Shown: positions 35,832 to 45,619, counted from the stretch's first letter. The stretch is DNA of 64,000 nt from Pseudodesulfovibrio senegalensis (GCF_008830225.1 NZ_WAIE01000001.1:1178001-1242000), one strand, 5' to 3'. Numbers and translations are program-made. The notes: generated by a model from the letters alone, not told the origin.

Positions 35832-37250
35832 CTAGAACTCTAGCAGGTTGTCGGTTTTCTTGATCAGGAAGGGGATATTGGTTTTCATGCCCATTCCGGT
35901 GGAGTCCTGGCCGTTCAATTTCAAGGAAGCCAGGAAGTCGAGACCACGCTGTTTGGCCTGGGCAAGATCCTTGCCCCAGATGATGGCCAGTGCCAGATTC
36001 GGGTCATATTCCGTAGGGATCTGGTAATCTCTTGTGCGCGGAACATGCGTGTGCACGGAAAGCCATTCATGATCCGGCCAATCCAGTTCCATGATTTTCC
36101 CGACCCAGGGGGAAAAGCCGTTTTCCGTGTCTTCGGCGATGATACGATATTCGATGCTTACTCCATCGAAGGTCACGTTTTTTTGCACATAACCGAGTGG
36201 CTCACCAAGTGCCGCTCGAATCTGTTCACGAATGAGGTTCACATCCGAGTCGCCCTTGATGGAAGCGATGGATGCCGAAGCTCCATTTTCAACCTGAATC
36301 CGGGTGTTCACTTCCATGAGAAAAGGATCACCGTTCGGGGTGACGATCCACTCCCATGTCCCGACGTTATCGTATTTGATTTCGCGGGCCATGGACAGGG
36401 AATGTTCCACGATATCATCCAGGACGGACGCAGCATCAAATGTATAGGCCAGATCCGCAGGCCAGAATCCGGGCGCTACTTCAATGCGTTTTTGCAGCCC
36501 CGGGCTCTGGACTGAACAGTTGCGGGTGGCAAAATGAACGGGGTTGAGACCTGTTCTGTCTGCAACAATCTGAACTTCAAGGTGATTGAAGTCGAATATG
36601 CGCTGTTCGATCAGTACTCCTTCGTCGTTGAATGTACGAAGCGAGTAATTACGAATACGCCGGTATGTTTGCCGAAAGCGGGCCATGTCTTCGACCTCGT
36701 CGATGCCCATACCGCCGCCTCCCGCAGAGGCCTTGACCAGCACACGCGGTTTTTTGATTCCCTGCTTTTCCTGAAATTCAAACAGGCTTTGTGCAATGGA
36801 CTCGGCTTCAAGCTCATCATAAATGGCCCTGTCTGAACCAGGGATGGTGGGGACGCCAAGCTTGCGAGCAAGACGTTTGGTGTTGATCTTGTCACCCAGA
36901 TCGCGAATGACCCACCATGAAGGACCGATGAACGTCATGGGTCTATCCCGCTCAGTCACTCTCCGAGCAAAGCGGTAGTTTTCGGAAAAGAAACCGTATC
37001 CGGGGTGGACCGCCGTGGCCCCGGCGTCATCGGCAACAGCCAGAATGTCTCCGGCATCGTTGTAGTTTTGAATTCTATATAATGATTTGTCTCCGCCCAG
37101 TTCGCGAGCCTTGTCCACATGCCCGGAATCGGCATCCTCGGCAGTATGCAAGGCAACGAATGGCAGTTTCAGGTCGGCGCAAGCTTCCATGATGCGCACC
37201 GCGATCTCGCCTCTGTTGGCAATCAGTATTTTATGTCCATCAATAGTCAC
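35832..37250 (-). CDS. accC: Biotin carboxylase subunit
   Basis: This 472-aa ATP-grasp enzyme carboxylates biotin on its carrier protein. It begins HKILIANRGEIAVRIMEAC and contains GYGFFSENYRFARR, the glycine-rich ATP loop VKASAGGGGMGIDEVED (about residues 192-208) and MEVNTRIQVENG (about 315-326), where the usual biotin carboxylase text is MEMNTRIQVEH. It is closer to the pyruvate/propionyl-type branch than to classic AccC, so the symbol is by function. It is cotranscribed with the fused carboxyltransferase; no biotin carrier protein gene is nearby. Confidence 0.82.
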   Translation of the reverse strand: MTIDGHKILIANRGEIAVRIMEACADLKLPFVALHTAEDADSGHVDKARELGGDKSLYRIQNYNDAGDILAVADDAGATAVHPGYGFFSENYRFARRVTERDRPMTFIGPSWWVIRDLGDKINTKRLARKLGVPTIPGSDRAIYDELEAESIAQSLFEFQEKQGIKKPRVLVKASAGGGGMGIDEVEDMARFRQTYRRIRNYSLRTFNDEGVLIEQRIFDFNHLEVQIVADRTGLNPVHFATRNCSVQSPGLQKRIEVAPGFWPADLAYTFDAASVLDDIVEHSLSMAREIKYDNVGTWEWIVTPNGDPFLMEVNTRIQVENGASASIASIKGDSDVNLIREQIRAALGEPLGYVQKNVTFDGVSIEYRIIAEDTENGFSPWVGKIMELDWPDHEWLSVHTHVPRTRDYQIPTEYDPNLALAIIWGKDLAQAKQRGLDFLASLKLNGQDSTGMGMKTNIPFLIKKTDNLLEF

Positions 37251-37496
37251 GACTGTGAGTATTCTCCTATCTCTGATTTTCGCGAGCTTGCTAGATAGCG
37301 GGTCTCCGGGGTTCTGGCAAATTTTTTTGCATTTTAAAATGTTTATTTCAAACGCATGTTTTCCCTTCTCCGCTGCCGCTTCTTTGGAGTAGCCTTTTTA
37401 CGAAAAAATCGTTATCAACATTTTGTACGTTGTCGCAACCAAACTCCATTTACAAAAAATGTGAATGTGACATTTTTCTCAAGAAGGTGCGCGTTT

Positions 37497-38759
37497 ATGA
37501 ATTACGTTATTGTCGGAAATGGTGTCGCCGCCATCGGGGCGGTGGAAGGTATCCGCGAGCATGATACGGAAGGCAACATTCTGATTATCAGTGACGAGGC
37601 TGTCCCTACGTATGGTCGTCCGCTCATTTCATATTATCTTGCGGACAAAATCAAACTGGACACGCTTCCGTATCGCCCCGAAGAATTTTACAAAGACAAC
37701 AATGTAACCATGAAGCTCGGGGCGCGGGTGGCCTCCGTTGATGCGCAAAAAAAAGTCGTGTCGCTCGAAAACGGGGAAGAAATACCCTATGACAAATTGC
37801 TTCTGGCTACGGGGGGCTCCCCTTCCACACCGCCTATCGACGGGATCGACGGTCCAGGAATTTATCATTTTACCACGGTCGCTCATGCGGACGCCCTCAA
37901 GGACGTCGTCGACAGGGTCAAAAAGGTGGTCGTGATTGGTGCAGGCCTCATTGCCCTGAAGGCAGCAGAAGGCTTTGCGGTTCGCGGCGTTGAAGTAACC
38001 ATGGTCGTTCGGTCCAGAATCATGCGTTCGTATTTTGATGAAGCCGCGGGCAACATGGTTGTGAATCACCTTGAAGAAAACGGTCTGCATTTTGTGCAGG
38101 GGGCAACTATTGAAAAAATCGAACGTTTTGCTGACGGCAACGTCAAGGGCGTTGTTACGGATCAGGGAACGTTTGAGGCAGATGTCGTTGTCGTTGCAGC
38201 TGGCGTGCGTCCCAACATGGGCCTTGCCAGGGAATGCGGCCTGAAGGTCAATCAGGGCGTTGTGGTGGATGATTACATGAGCACCAGCAACAAGTCCGTG
38301 TTCGCGGCAGGGGACGTTGCCGAGGCCAAGGATATGCTTACCGGCGAGTATACCGTGCGTCCTATCTGGCCCAACGCCTATTCACAGGGGCGATATGCCG
38401 GTTTCAATATGGCCGGCGCGGATAAACCGTATTCCGGCGGCCTGAGCATGAACTCAATTACGTATTACGGCTTGCCGACAATTACTGTTGGCGAAACCGT
38501 GTTCAAGAATGATGATGAAGTCGAAATGACAATCCACGAAGACGCGGAAGCTTCCGTCTACCGCAAGTTGATTTTCAAAGATGATATTCTTGTCGGCTGT
38601 ATCCTTATTGGCGATATTGATGCTGCTGGATTTTATACCAGTTTTATCAAAAACAGGTTCGTCCTGGACGCCGAAGCAAAGAAGTTACTCATGGAAGGAG
38701 ACCCATCTCCTGCCTTGTGGCCTGATGAATATATTGAGGCCATGCTCACAAATCCTTAG
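37497..38759 (+). CDS. NAD(P)/FAD-dependent oxidoreductase
   Basis: This 420-aa flavoprotein belongs to the pyridine-nucleotide reductase family of the rubredoxin/ferredoxin-reductase type. The FAD fold begins at once with YVIVGNGVAAIGAVEGI (residues 3-19). A second dinucleotide fold has VVVIGAGLIALKAAEGF (about 145-161), and FAAGDVAEAKD near 275-285 is the FAD C-terminal motif. No redox CxxC is visible. An in-frame ATG at 37356 would add 47 basic residues before the FAD motif; AGAAGGTG favours 37497. The electron partner is unknown; rubredoxin or NADH oxidase roles are possible. Confidence 0.82.
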   Translation: MNYVIVGNGVAAIGAVEGIREHDTEGNILIISDEAVPTYGRPLISYYLADKIKLDTLPYRPEEFYKDNNVTMKLGARVASVDAQKKVVSLENGEEIPYDKLLLATGGSPSTPPIDGIDGPGIYHFTTVAHADALKDVVDRVKKVVVIGAGLIALKAAEGFAVRGVEVTMVVRSRIMRSYFDEAAGNMVVNHLEENGLHFVQGATIEKIERFADGNVKGVVTDQGTFEADVVVVAAGVRPNMGLARECGLKVNQGVVVDDYMSTSNKSVFAAGDVAEAKDMLTGEYTVRPIWPNAYSQGRYAGFNMAGADKPYSGGLSMNSITYYGLPTITVGETVFKNDDEVEMTIHEDAEASVYRKLIFKDDILVGCILIGDIDAAGFYTSFIKNRFVLDAEAKKLLMEGDPSPALWPDEYIEAMLTNP

Positions 38760-38783
38760 TAGTATTAGTTCATTATGAATATA

Positions 38784-38818
38784 AAAAGCCTTCGGTGTTC
38801 CGAAGGCTTTTCATTTTT
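38784..38818. terminator. Bidirectional terminator, oxidoreductase/cyclase
   Basis: A perfect 12-bp stem (AAAAGCCTTCGG, 38784-38795, with 38800-38811) around a TGTT loop has A-runs on the left and T-runs on the right, so it works for both converging genes. It overlaps the stop codon of the cyclase gene at 38811. Confidence 0.9.
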
Positions 38819-41015
38819 CTGTATGGGTGAAAATGCCGTCCCATTCAAGCGGCGGGTTCCGTTGTAAGCCCTTGCAACGTTCAAGATACAATGTATACAG
38901 CCTGCAATCAGAAAACCGGTCGGTCAACTGTCGAAAGATGCTTTCTGCATGTTCAAAATTGCCTTCATGATAGGCGTTCAGGGCTTGTTGGTACATTTCA
39001 AATTCTTCGGCACGCTTTTGCGCTTGTGATGTCGTAGCCACGGTATACACCGTAACAGCCGATTTTTTGCCTTTGACGCGAACACGATCCAATTCCAGAA
39101 AGACATGGCTGTTGCGGCATCCGTCCACAATGGACTGGCTGACGACGATTTTCTGGCCATAGTATTTGCATAGGCTTTCAAGACGCGAGGCAAGATTAAC
39201 CGTGTCACCGATGATCGTATAGTCAAACAAATCCTTGGACCCCATGTTGCCGACCCGAACCACACCGGCATGGAGGCCTATGCCGATTTCCATGGTCAAT
39301 CCATATTCTGTTTCAAATGCTTTGTTCAACACATCAAGCCGTTCAAGCTGAGCCAACGCGGCCTGCACAGCCAGGTCCTGATGCCCGGGAATGGCTATGG
39401 GGGCATTCCAAAATGCCATGATTGCATCGCCGATGAATTTATCCAGCGTGCCGGAATGACGGGTAATGATCTCGGTCATGGGCGTCATGTAGTCGTGGAG
39501 CAGGGCGGTAACCTGGGTCGGACTCAATTTTTCTGAAAGGGTCGTGAAGCCGCGAATATCCGAGAACTGAATCGTAACGTCCGTTTCCATCCCTTCCAGG
39601 CTCAGGGAAGAAGGATCGTTCACTATCCTGCGTACAACGGCCGGAGCCACATAATGGGAAAAAGCGCCTTGAATGAAACGTTTGTCACGCTCTTCGCGCC
39701 AGAACTTGATGACCACAAGCAACGTGAAGCTTAGCGCCAAATTGATGTATGGATATAAGGGGGATACGTATAAGCCTTTATTTTCAAAAAGGGACTTCGC
39801 TCCCAACCATAAACCGAGCGCGAGCGCAGCAAGCGGCAGTGGCACCCATATGCCCTTTGCCCATCCCACCAAAAGTGTGGTGATCATTCCCGTGACCACA
39901 ATTGCCACAAGTACGGCTCCCGGTCCCCAATCCGGATCAACAAGGAATTGTCCGGAAAGGATATTGTCGACGATGGTGGCATGTGTCTCCACGCCCGGAT
40001 AGTAGGTGTCCAGTGGGGTGGGGCGCAGATCCCGCAGTCCACTGGCGGACGTGCCTATGAAAACGATTTTGTTTTGGATACTTGAGTTCGGAACTGATCC
40101 GTTGATGATGTCTGCTGCACTGATATAATTGAAGGTATGGGAAGGGCCGCGGTAATTGATCAACATCTGGCCTTTTTTGTCCACGGGTATCTCCTGTTGC
40201 CCCAGACGAATGGACTCCACGCCCAGCGAAGAAAGCTTGACGGCCACGGACCTTGTCCCGAAAGCCTGTTTCAATGCGGCCAACGCAAGACTTGGGTATA
40301 TCGCGTCTTGGCAGGCAATAAGCAGAGGTACGCGCCGGAACAGGCCGTCCTCGTCAGCAGCAATAGTGATGAAACCGAGAGCGGGCGCATTGTGGGCCAA
40401 TTGCTCCAGCGGACAGATGATCCCGGTTGCTTCATGCAAAGCCTTATTCAATGGCGGGGCATTGTGCGTCGCAAGTAGAATCACTTTTTCGGCATGTCGA
40501 GCACATGCTGATTGGCTTGGCTTTTTTTGAGGCTGTTCAGCAAAATCCATGTCCATGCCGAAAACAAAGGGGCCAAGGCTCAAAAGGTTGGCCAAAACCG
40601 TATCGTTGTCCACAAGTTGATGGGGAATACCGGAAAAATGAAGGTCTACATGAAGATCTCGTTTGAGTTGGGCGCGAAGCACGGCAAGAGAGGTATTGTC
40701 CGGTTCTGCGAAAATAATATCGGTAGCCACGGATCGGGCGCCCATGTTCTGCAGAGTTCCCAAAAGCAGGGCAACTCGATAGCGGGGCCATGGCCATTGA
40801 CCGAATTGTTGCAGACTTTTTTCATCAATATCAACAATAACAGGTACGTCTGTGGCTTTTGGGGAGTGGGATGCAATCAGAAGCTGGTCGTATACCTTGT
40901 AATCCAGCAACCTGAGAAACGAAGGCTGAATAATAAACAGAAGCACGGTGATGCATGAAAGCATGAACCCTGTGGCGGGAATGAGCATTCGTTCGGTCTT
41001 CAGGCTTTTTTTCAT
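38811..41015 (-). CDS. CHASE2-domain adenylate/guanylate cyclase
   Basis: This 734-aa class III cyclase has an N-terminal membrane helix (about residues 12-32) and a periplasmic CHASE2 sensor domain (about 40-330, with VPVIVDIDEKSLQQFGQWPWPRYRVA and the late GTSASGLRDLRPTPLDTYYPGVETHATIVDNIL segment). Three membrane helices (about 345-425) and the catalytic domain (about 465-640) follow. IQFSDIRGFTTLSE and IGDAIMAFWNAP give the two metal Asp. A TPR-like tail ends the protein. It probably makes cAMP; GTP cannot be excluded. Confidence 0.9.
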   Translation of the reverse strand: MKKSLKTERMLIPATGFMLSCITVLLFIIQPSFLRLLDYKVYDQLLIASHSPKATDVPVIVDIDEKSLQQFGQWPWPRYRVALLLGTLQNMGARSVATDIIFAEPDNTSLAVLRAQLKRDLHVDLHFSGIPHQLVDNDTVLANLLSLGPFVFGMDMDFAEQPQKKPSQSACARHAEKVILLATHNAPPLNKALHEATGIICPLEQLAHNAPALGFITIAADEDGLFRRVPLLIACQDAIYPSLALAALKQAFGTRSVAVKLSSLGVESIRLGQQEIPVDKKGQMLINYRGPSHTFNYISAADIINGSVPNSSIQNKIVFIGTSASGLRDLRPTPLDTYYPGVETHATIVDNILSGQFLVDPDWGPGAVLVAIVVTGMITTLLVGWAKGIWVPLPLAALALGLWLGAKSLFENKGLYVSPLYPYINLALSFTLLVVIKFWREERDKRFIQGAFSHYVAPAVVRRIVNDPSSLSLEGMETDVTIQFSDIRGFTTLSEKLSPTQVTALLHDYMTPMTEIITRHSGTLDKFIGDAIMAFWNAPIAIPGHQDLAVQAALAQLERLDVLNKAFETEYGLTMEIGIGLHAGVVRVGNMGSKDLFDYTIIGDTVNLASRLESLCKYYGQKIVVSQSIVDGCRNSHVFLELDRVRVKGKKSAVTVYTVATTSQAQKRAEEFEMYQQALNAYHEGNFEHAESIFRQLTDRFSDCRLYTLYLERCKGLQRNPPLEWDGIFTHTEK

Positions 41016-41102
41016 GAAAATGACTCTGTTTTCAACGTGGAAACATGTTTTTCATACCGTGTTCTTGAAACTTTTGTCCATGATAGCGCCCATACAGAAC
41101 GG

Positions 41103-41828
41103 TCAAAGCAATGATTTTGCAATAAGCATGATGCCCAGAAAACAGATCAGAAATCGAACAAACAAACGGACCTGCTGTTCGTTGAGTCGTTTATAGACGA
41201 CGCTGCTGAGTATTTTGCCCAGAATGGTTGCAGGAATGCCCACGGCCAGCGCGGATATGACTTTTGTTGTGATCAATCCGCCTGCGTAATGGGAAAGGCA
41301 GTTTCCCAAGCCTGCAAAAAGAAAATATGAGACCATGGTTGCCCGAATGCGTTGTGCATCCCACGGCTGCATATAAAGATACATGATAATAGGGGGACCG
41401 TTTGCCCCAATGCCGCCACCGCAAATGCCGCCGAAAAAACCAGCAACGTATGACCAGGCAGAATGCAAAATCCTTTTCCTGGCAGGCATGAAGGTCATGA
41501 AAGCCAGGTATAAAAGTACCACGGCTCCCAGGATGAAAAGCAAAACGTTGGCCGGGAGATATTTGAGCCCATATACTCCAAGGGGCAGTCCGAGGCATGA
41601 AGCGGCCAGCATGGACAAAACGATTTTCAATTGGATGCTTTTCTGAAGTTGAAGACTAATCAGGGCATTGAGAGCCAAGGCGCACAGACTAATAAGCGGC
41701 ACGAGAAACCTGATGTCGAATTCAAGGGCCAACAAGGGAAGCGACACGAGAATGATTCCGAACCCGGAGATCCCTTGAACAAAGCTACCGAACAAAATGA
41801 CGGCAAAGAGGTATGCATATTCCGGCAT
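41103..41828 (-). CDS. TSUP-family (TauE/SafE) anion exporter
   Basis: This 241-aa membrane protein has about eight hydrophobic segments in two similar halves. Repeated Gly/Pro motifs are GISGFGIILVSLPLLA near the N-terminus and YVAGFFGGICGGGIGANGPPIIMYL near residues 118-142, the hallmark of sulfite exporter TauE/SafE (TSUP). Members move sulfite, sulfonates or related anions, which would suit a sulfur-metabolising host, but the substrate is not known. It is divergent from the ferredoxin gene. Confidence 0.85.
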   Translation of the reverse strand: MPEYAYLFAVILFGSFVQGISGFGIILVSLPLLALEFDIRFLVPLISLCALALNALISLQLQKSIQLKIVLSMLAASCLGLPLGVYGLKYLPANVLLFILGAVVLLYLAFMTFMPARKRILHSAWSYVAGFFGGICGGGIGANGPPIIMYLYMQPWDAQRIRATMVSYFLFAGLGNCLSHYAGGLITTKVISALAVGIPATILGKILSSVVYKRLNEQQVRLFVRFLICFLGIMLIAKSLL

Positions 41829-41847
41829 GAGAAGAGCAGGCTACTGA

Positions 41848-42159
<312 letters not shown>

Positions 42160-42183
42160 CGTTCTTTGTATTGTTTAAACGAG

Positions 42184-42211
42184 AAAAGCCGCGATATCGC
42201 GGCTTTTTTTA
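42184..42211 (+). terminator. Rho-independent terminator after ferredoxin
   Basis: The palindrome AAAAGCCGCGAT-ATCGCGGCTTTT runs straight into a seven-T tract. It separates the ferredoxin from the sensor kinase. Confidence 0.9.
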
Positions 42212-42264
42212 TAATACCACGGCAAGAAGAGCGGGGTAGGATAAAAAGCAAGGAACAATTAGCC

Positions 42265-44196
42265 ATGCCTCAAAATCGAAAAAAACAGATAATATCAAGG
42301 CCGCTCTGGTTCCGTGTTGCCGTACCCACTGTCATTTCCCTGCTACTTTTTTGTTACGCACTGTTTTTTATTCATTTCCCTTCGATAAAGACCAGTCTGA
42401 TGGATCATAAACGAGCTGCAGTCAAAAACCTTGTGCAGGCTGCCTGGAGTATATTGGAAGAGCAATACCTCCTCGAAAAAAAAGGACAATTGTCGCGCGA
42501 TGAAGCACAAAGGCAGGCGTTGGGCATTATTTCCTCCCTGCGTTACGGCAATGAAAACAAGGACTATTTCTGGATCAACGACCAAAACGGGATCATGCTT
42601 TCACATCCGTATCGCCCGGATCTTGTTGGCAGCAATGTCCTGCATATGCAGGATTCACGGGGCAAACAGTTCATTCTGGAATTTGTACAGACGGTCAAAA
42701 AAAAGGGGGCGGGGTTTGTCGAATACATGTGGCAGTGGAAAGATGATCCAGCTCGGGTCGTACCGAAGATATCGTATGTCAAGGGCTTCAGGCCGTGGGG
42801 ATGGATTATCGGTTCGGGGCTGTATGTTGATGATGTGGAAGCACAAGCCCAGAAGCAGGTGGAAGAGTTTGGGGCGGTCATTGGTTTTGTCCTGAGTATC
42901 GGCTTTTTGCTGGCCATGATTTCGGTTTGGCAGGGGAAACGGGCAGACAGGACTTTGGCCGCAAGCCGGGAAAAATTTCAAGCCATATTCAACCAGACAT
43001 TTCAGTTCATAGTGATCCTTTCACCTTCGGGAATCATTCAGGAAATCAATAAAACCGCTTTTGAGTTCTACGGGGGAATTGAGGAAGACCTGCTCGGCAA
43101 GCGCCTTTTCGAAACAACATGGTGGAGTCCCGTTCCTGAAATGCGGAAGCGGTTGTCCGAGGCCGTAAACAAAGCTACCTCAGGCCAAATGGATCGTTTT
43201 GAATACAAGCGGTCGGATTCCCATGAAGATATGCGTGTCATGGATGTTTCCGTAAAGCCGGTTCATGATTATGAGTCCGGGGAAATCGAATATCTTGTGG
43301 TTGAAGGTCGTGACATAACGGACAAATGGAACGCTGAGCAGGAACTGCGCTGGCTGAATGAGGAGTTGGAGATGCGCGTTCAGGCGCGCACCATGGCTTT
43401 GGAAAAGTCGTTATCCTCACTCAAGGAGACGCAGGACCAGCTTGTGGAGTCGGAAAAAATGGCCTCGCTCGGTGGGCTTGTTGCCGGAGTCGCGCATGAA
43501 ATCAATACCCCGCTCGGTATAGGCGTGACTACGACTTCGTATTTGGATCAGAAGATAGATGAAATGCTGGAAAAGTATGAAAACGAAACTATTACGAGGG
43601 CGGATTTTGAAAAATTCCTGCACGTGAGCAAAGAGTCGGCAACCTCATCTCTGCTCAATCTGACACGCGCCAGTGAACTCATACACAGTTTCAAGCAGGT
43701 GGCTGCGGATCAATCTTCCGAATCAAGGCGTGAGTTCGAACTCAAATCATATTTGGACGAAATACTCCTGAGCTTGCACTCCATGTACAAGAAGAGCGGA
43801 CATGAAGTCACGATATATGGTGAAGAAATCGAATTAAAAAGCTATCCCGGGGCCATAATGCAGATAATGACGAATTTGTTGAACAACGCGCTGCAACATG
43901 GATTTGAGGAAAAGAAAAATGGAAAAATTACGATTACGACAAGCCGCAGGGATGGCATGGCCGTTATCAAATTTGCCGACGACGGGGCGGGCATGAACGA
44001 GTATGTGCTGAAAAGGATTTATGAGCCGTTTTTCACCACCAAGAGATCACAGGGCGGAGCCGGGCTGGGCATGCATGTGGTCTACAATCTGGTCAACCGC
44101 ACGCTCGGTGGAACAATCCAATGTTCCAGCACACAGGGGCAGGGTACCGTGTTCAACATTTCCATCCCTGTGGATGCACCACGAAACGACACGTGA
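42265..44196 (+). CDS. Membrane sensor histidine kinase with Cache and PAS domains
   Basis: This 643-aa kinase has a first membrane helix (about residues 15-36) and a periplasmic single-Cache domain (about 40-205, with YFWINDQNGIMLSHPYRPDLVG and GFRPWGWIIGSGLYVDDVE). A second helix lies at about 212-232, a PAS domain at about 250-365, HisKA with the phospho-His in LVAGVAHEINTPLG (about 408-421), and HATPase_c with NLLNNALQHG, FADDGAGM and GGAGLGMHVVYNLV. AAGGA at 42250-42254 supports ATG 42265. No response regulator is adjacent, so it is an orphan kinase. Confidence 0.9.
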   Translation: MPQNRKKQIISRPLWFRVAVPTVISLLLFCYALFFIHFPSIKTSLMDHKRAAVKNLVQAAWSILEEQYLLEKKGQLSRDEAQRQALGIISSLRYGNENKDYFWINDQNGIMLSHPYRPDLVGSNVLHMQDSRGKQFILEFVQTVKKKGAGFVEYMWQWKDDPARVVPKISYVKGFRPWGWIIGSGLYVDDVEAQAQKQVEEFGAVIGFVLSIGFLLAMISVWQGKRADRTLAASREKFQAIFNQTFQFIVILSPSGIIQEINKTAFEFYGGIEEDLLGKRLFETTWWSPVPEMRKRLSEAVNKATSGQMDRFEYKRSDSHEDMRVMDVSVKPVHDYESGEIEYLVVEGRDITDKWNAEQELRWLNEELEMRVQARTMALEKSLSSLKETQDQLVESEKMASLGGLVAGVAHEINTPLGIGVTTTSYLDQKIDEMLEKYENETITRADFEKFLHVSKESATSSLLNLTRASELIHSFKQVAADQSSESRREFELKSYLDEILLSLHSMYKKSGHEVTIYGEEIELKSYPGAIMQIMTNLLNNALQHGFEEKKNGKITITTSRRDGMAVIKFADDGAGMNEYVLKRIYEPFFTTKRSQGGAGLGMHVVYNLVNRTLGGTIQCSSTQGQGTVFNISIPVDAPRNDT

Positions 44197-44251
44197 TCAA
44201 GGCGCGACGCTCAGGCCCTCTCTTGACCTGATGCAACGCGGCGTCCATGAA

Positions 44252-44284
44252 AAAGGCCCGTCTCGAAACGGGCCTTTCTCTATT
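44252..44284 (+). terminator. Rho-independent terminator after the sensor kinase
   Basis: AAAGGCCCGT (44252-44261) pairs with ACGGGCCTTT (44268-44277) around a 6-nt loop, followed by a CT-rich run. It also has an A-rich left flank and may serve the convergent NifX-like gene. Confidence 0.8.
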
Positions 44285-44310
44285 ATCTTGTAATGGGCAA
44301 TCGGCCGGAG

Positions 44311-44664
44311 TCAGTGATTGCCGCAATCATGGTGGTCGCACAAAATGTGCTGGTCCTTGACCTCGCCTTTGATCCAGCGTTGAACCAGCTCGTCGATGTC
44401 GCCGGAGCAGCCGCGAACCACGGTAATGTCACTGGCGTTGAGCACGTTCACGGCTCCCTGGCCCATGTTTCCGGCCAGCATGACGCCAACGCCTTTTTCC
44501 TGTAAAATGGACGCGATATTGGACTTGCAGCCGCAGCCGGTGGGTGAGTCCAAGCGCTCCTTTGACTGCACGGCATTGTCTTCAATGCTGTACACTGTGA
44601 AAAATTCGCAATGGCCGAAGTGGTCGTCAACGACCGTGCCGCGGGTGGGTACAGCGATCTTCAT
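44311..44664 (-). CDS. NifB/NifX-type (dinitrogenase Fe-Mo cofactor) family protein
   Basis: This 117-aa protein begins MKIAVPTRGTVVDDHFGHCEFFTVY, the family pattern of NifX/NafY/VnfX cofactor carriers and the related small DUF134-neighbour proteins, with His and Cys that could hold Fe-S clusters. It has a GCGCKSNIA motif (about 44-52) and a C-terminal metal-binding-like tail CDHHDCGNH. No nif gene is nearby, so a general Fe-S or metal-carrier role is more likely. AGGAGG with 9-bp spacing supports ATG 44664 rather than the two upstream starts. Confidence 0.82.
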   Translation of the reverse strand: MKIAVPTRGTVVDDHFGHCEFFTVYSIEDNAVQSKERLDSPTGCGCKSNIASILQEKGVGVMLAGNMGQGAVNVLNASDITVVRGCSGDIDELVQRWIKGEVKDQHILCDHHDCGNH

Positions 44665-44823
44665 TACCATTATCCTCCTCAAGTGGTTTGGTTTGAACGG
44701 CACCGTCTACACGACAAAACCGTTTCTGAAAAGTTTTTCAAAACATTTGCAGACCACCAAGGTATATAAACATGCTTTACGAATCCGCAACCGCTGGCTA
44801 TGACGGCGCAAAGGAGAAAGCCA
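44665..44823. promoter_or_regulatory. Divergent promoter region, NifX-like/AlaX-like
   Basis: This 159-bp gap lies between outward-facing genes. It holds the two ribosome sites (AGGAGG toward the minus gene, AAGGAG at 44811-44816 toward the plus gene) and an AT-rich middle. No clear operator was found. Confidence 0.35.
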
Positions 44824-45264
44824 ATGGGCAAATCGCACGATCCGCGCATGCACAGCGCGGAGCACATTCTCAACGGCGTCATGGTCAAGACATTTGGATG
44901 TGAACGCTGTTTCAGCGCACACATCAATCCCAAAAAGTCGAAGTGCGATTATCGCTTTGAACGTGCACTTGCGGACAACGAGGCCGCAGACATTGAACGG
45001 GCCGTGAATGAACAGTTGGCGCGCAATCTGGACGTGAGCGAAGAGACGATTTCACGGGAGGAAGCCGAAGACCGTTACAACCTCATGCGCCTGCCACAGG
45101 GCGTGGACAGCGTACGCATCGTCAAGGTCGGAGATTTCGACGCCTGCCCATGTATTGGCGAGCATGTGAAAAATACCGCGGAGATAGGACGGTTCGTGCT
45201 CGGATCGCACGATTTCAAGGATGGAGTGCTACGCCTGCGTTTCAAGCTGACCGCGCCTTGCTGA
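44824..45264 (+). CDS. AlaX-like (alanyl-tRNA editing domain) protein
   Basis: This 146-aa protein has the zinc-binding pattern of the AlaRS editing domain and AlaX: HSAEHILNG (HxxxH, about residues 10-14) and CPCIGEHV (CxxxH, about 108-112). AlaX proteins hydrolyse Ser or Gly mischarged on tRNA-Ala. It is short and lacks the full AlaX N-terminus, so substrate and activity are uncertain. AAGGAG at 44811-44816 sets the start. Confidence 0.75.
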   Translation: MGKSHDPRMHSAEHILNGVMVKTFGCERCFSAHINPKKSKCDYRFERALADNEAADIERAVNEQLARNLDVSEETISREEAEDRYNLMRLPQGVDSVRIVKVGDFDACPCIGEHVKNTAEIGRFVLGSHDFKDGVLRLRFKLTAPC

Positions 45265-45464
45265 CACGAAGGCTTTTTGTCTACATGAATGCTGGTTACC
45301 ACAATCTATGCACACTCAATAACCTTCAAAAATACAAATGATTACCATTGGGACCCACCTGATTAAGATAAGCCGATTTCGATAGAAAACATGAGGTCGC
45401 AACACGACGAGGCGTAACGATTAATTCGATATTGTGAAAGAATACGAACGGGATTTTGAAAAAC

Positions 45465-45502
45465 AAAAAAAGGGTTCGGATTTTTATCCGAACCCTTTTT
45501 TT
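45465..45502. terminator. Bidirectional terminator at the chromosome-island junction
   Basis: A perfect 10-bp stem GGGTTCGGAT-TTTT-ATCCGAACCC lies between a seven-A run and a seven-T run. It is directly outside the outermost att copy (45509). Before integration it would have been the terminator of tRNA-Ser, which would have read into it from the right. Confidence 0.88.
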
Positions 45503-45508
45503 GAAATA

Positions 45509-45528
45509 TGGCGGAGAGGGTGGGATTC
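45509..45528. repeat. att core copy 1 (outer end of the island)
   Basis: These 20 bp are identical to the last 20 nt of tRNA-Ser (including the encoded CCA) on the minus strand. The identity stops beyond position 45529, where the tRNA continues GAACCC and this copy has CAAAAA. It marks the far junction of the island with the chromosome. Confidence 0.9.
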
Positions 45529-45549
45529 CAAAAAAGGAACCATCAGCCA

Positions 45550-45619
45550 TTGTTATCATTGATGTTTTTGTCTTCGTATTCTGGCTCTAGTGTAGCAGTC
45601 TGGTGTGGCAGTTAGCAAG
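45550..45619. repeat. Element-end repeat, copy 1
   Basis: A 70-bp block (TGTTATCATTGATG... to ...GCAAG) recurs with small changes at 47002-47070 and 47168-47236. Its last part contains two 9-bp repeats, TGTAGCAGT at 45591 and TGTGGCAGT at 45604, 13 bp apart. These look like integrase arm-binding sites. Confidence 0.8.

Noticed and set aside
44311-44664. The NifX-like gene as evidence for nitrogen fixation
   Set aside because: Such small proteins are widespread without nif genes, and no nif gene is nearby.
45509-45580. A second, partial tRNA gene at the outer att
   Set aside because: Only the last 20 nt of the tRNA are present; no anticodon arm or acceptor 5' strand. It is an att copy, not a tRNA gene.
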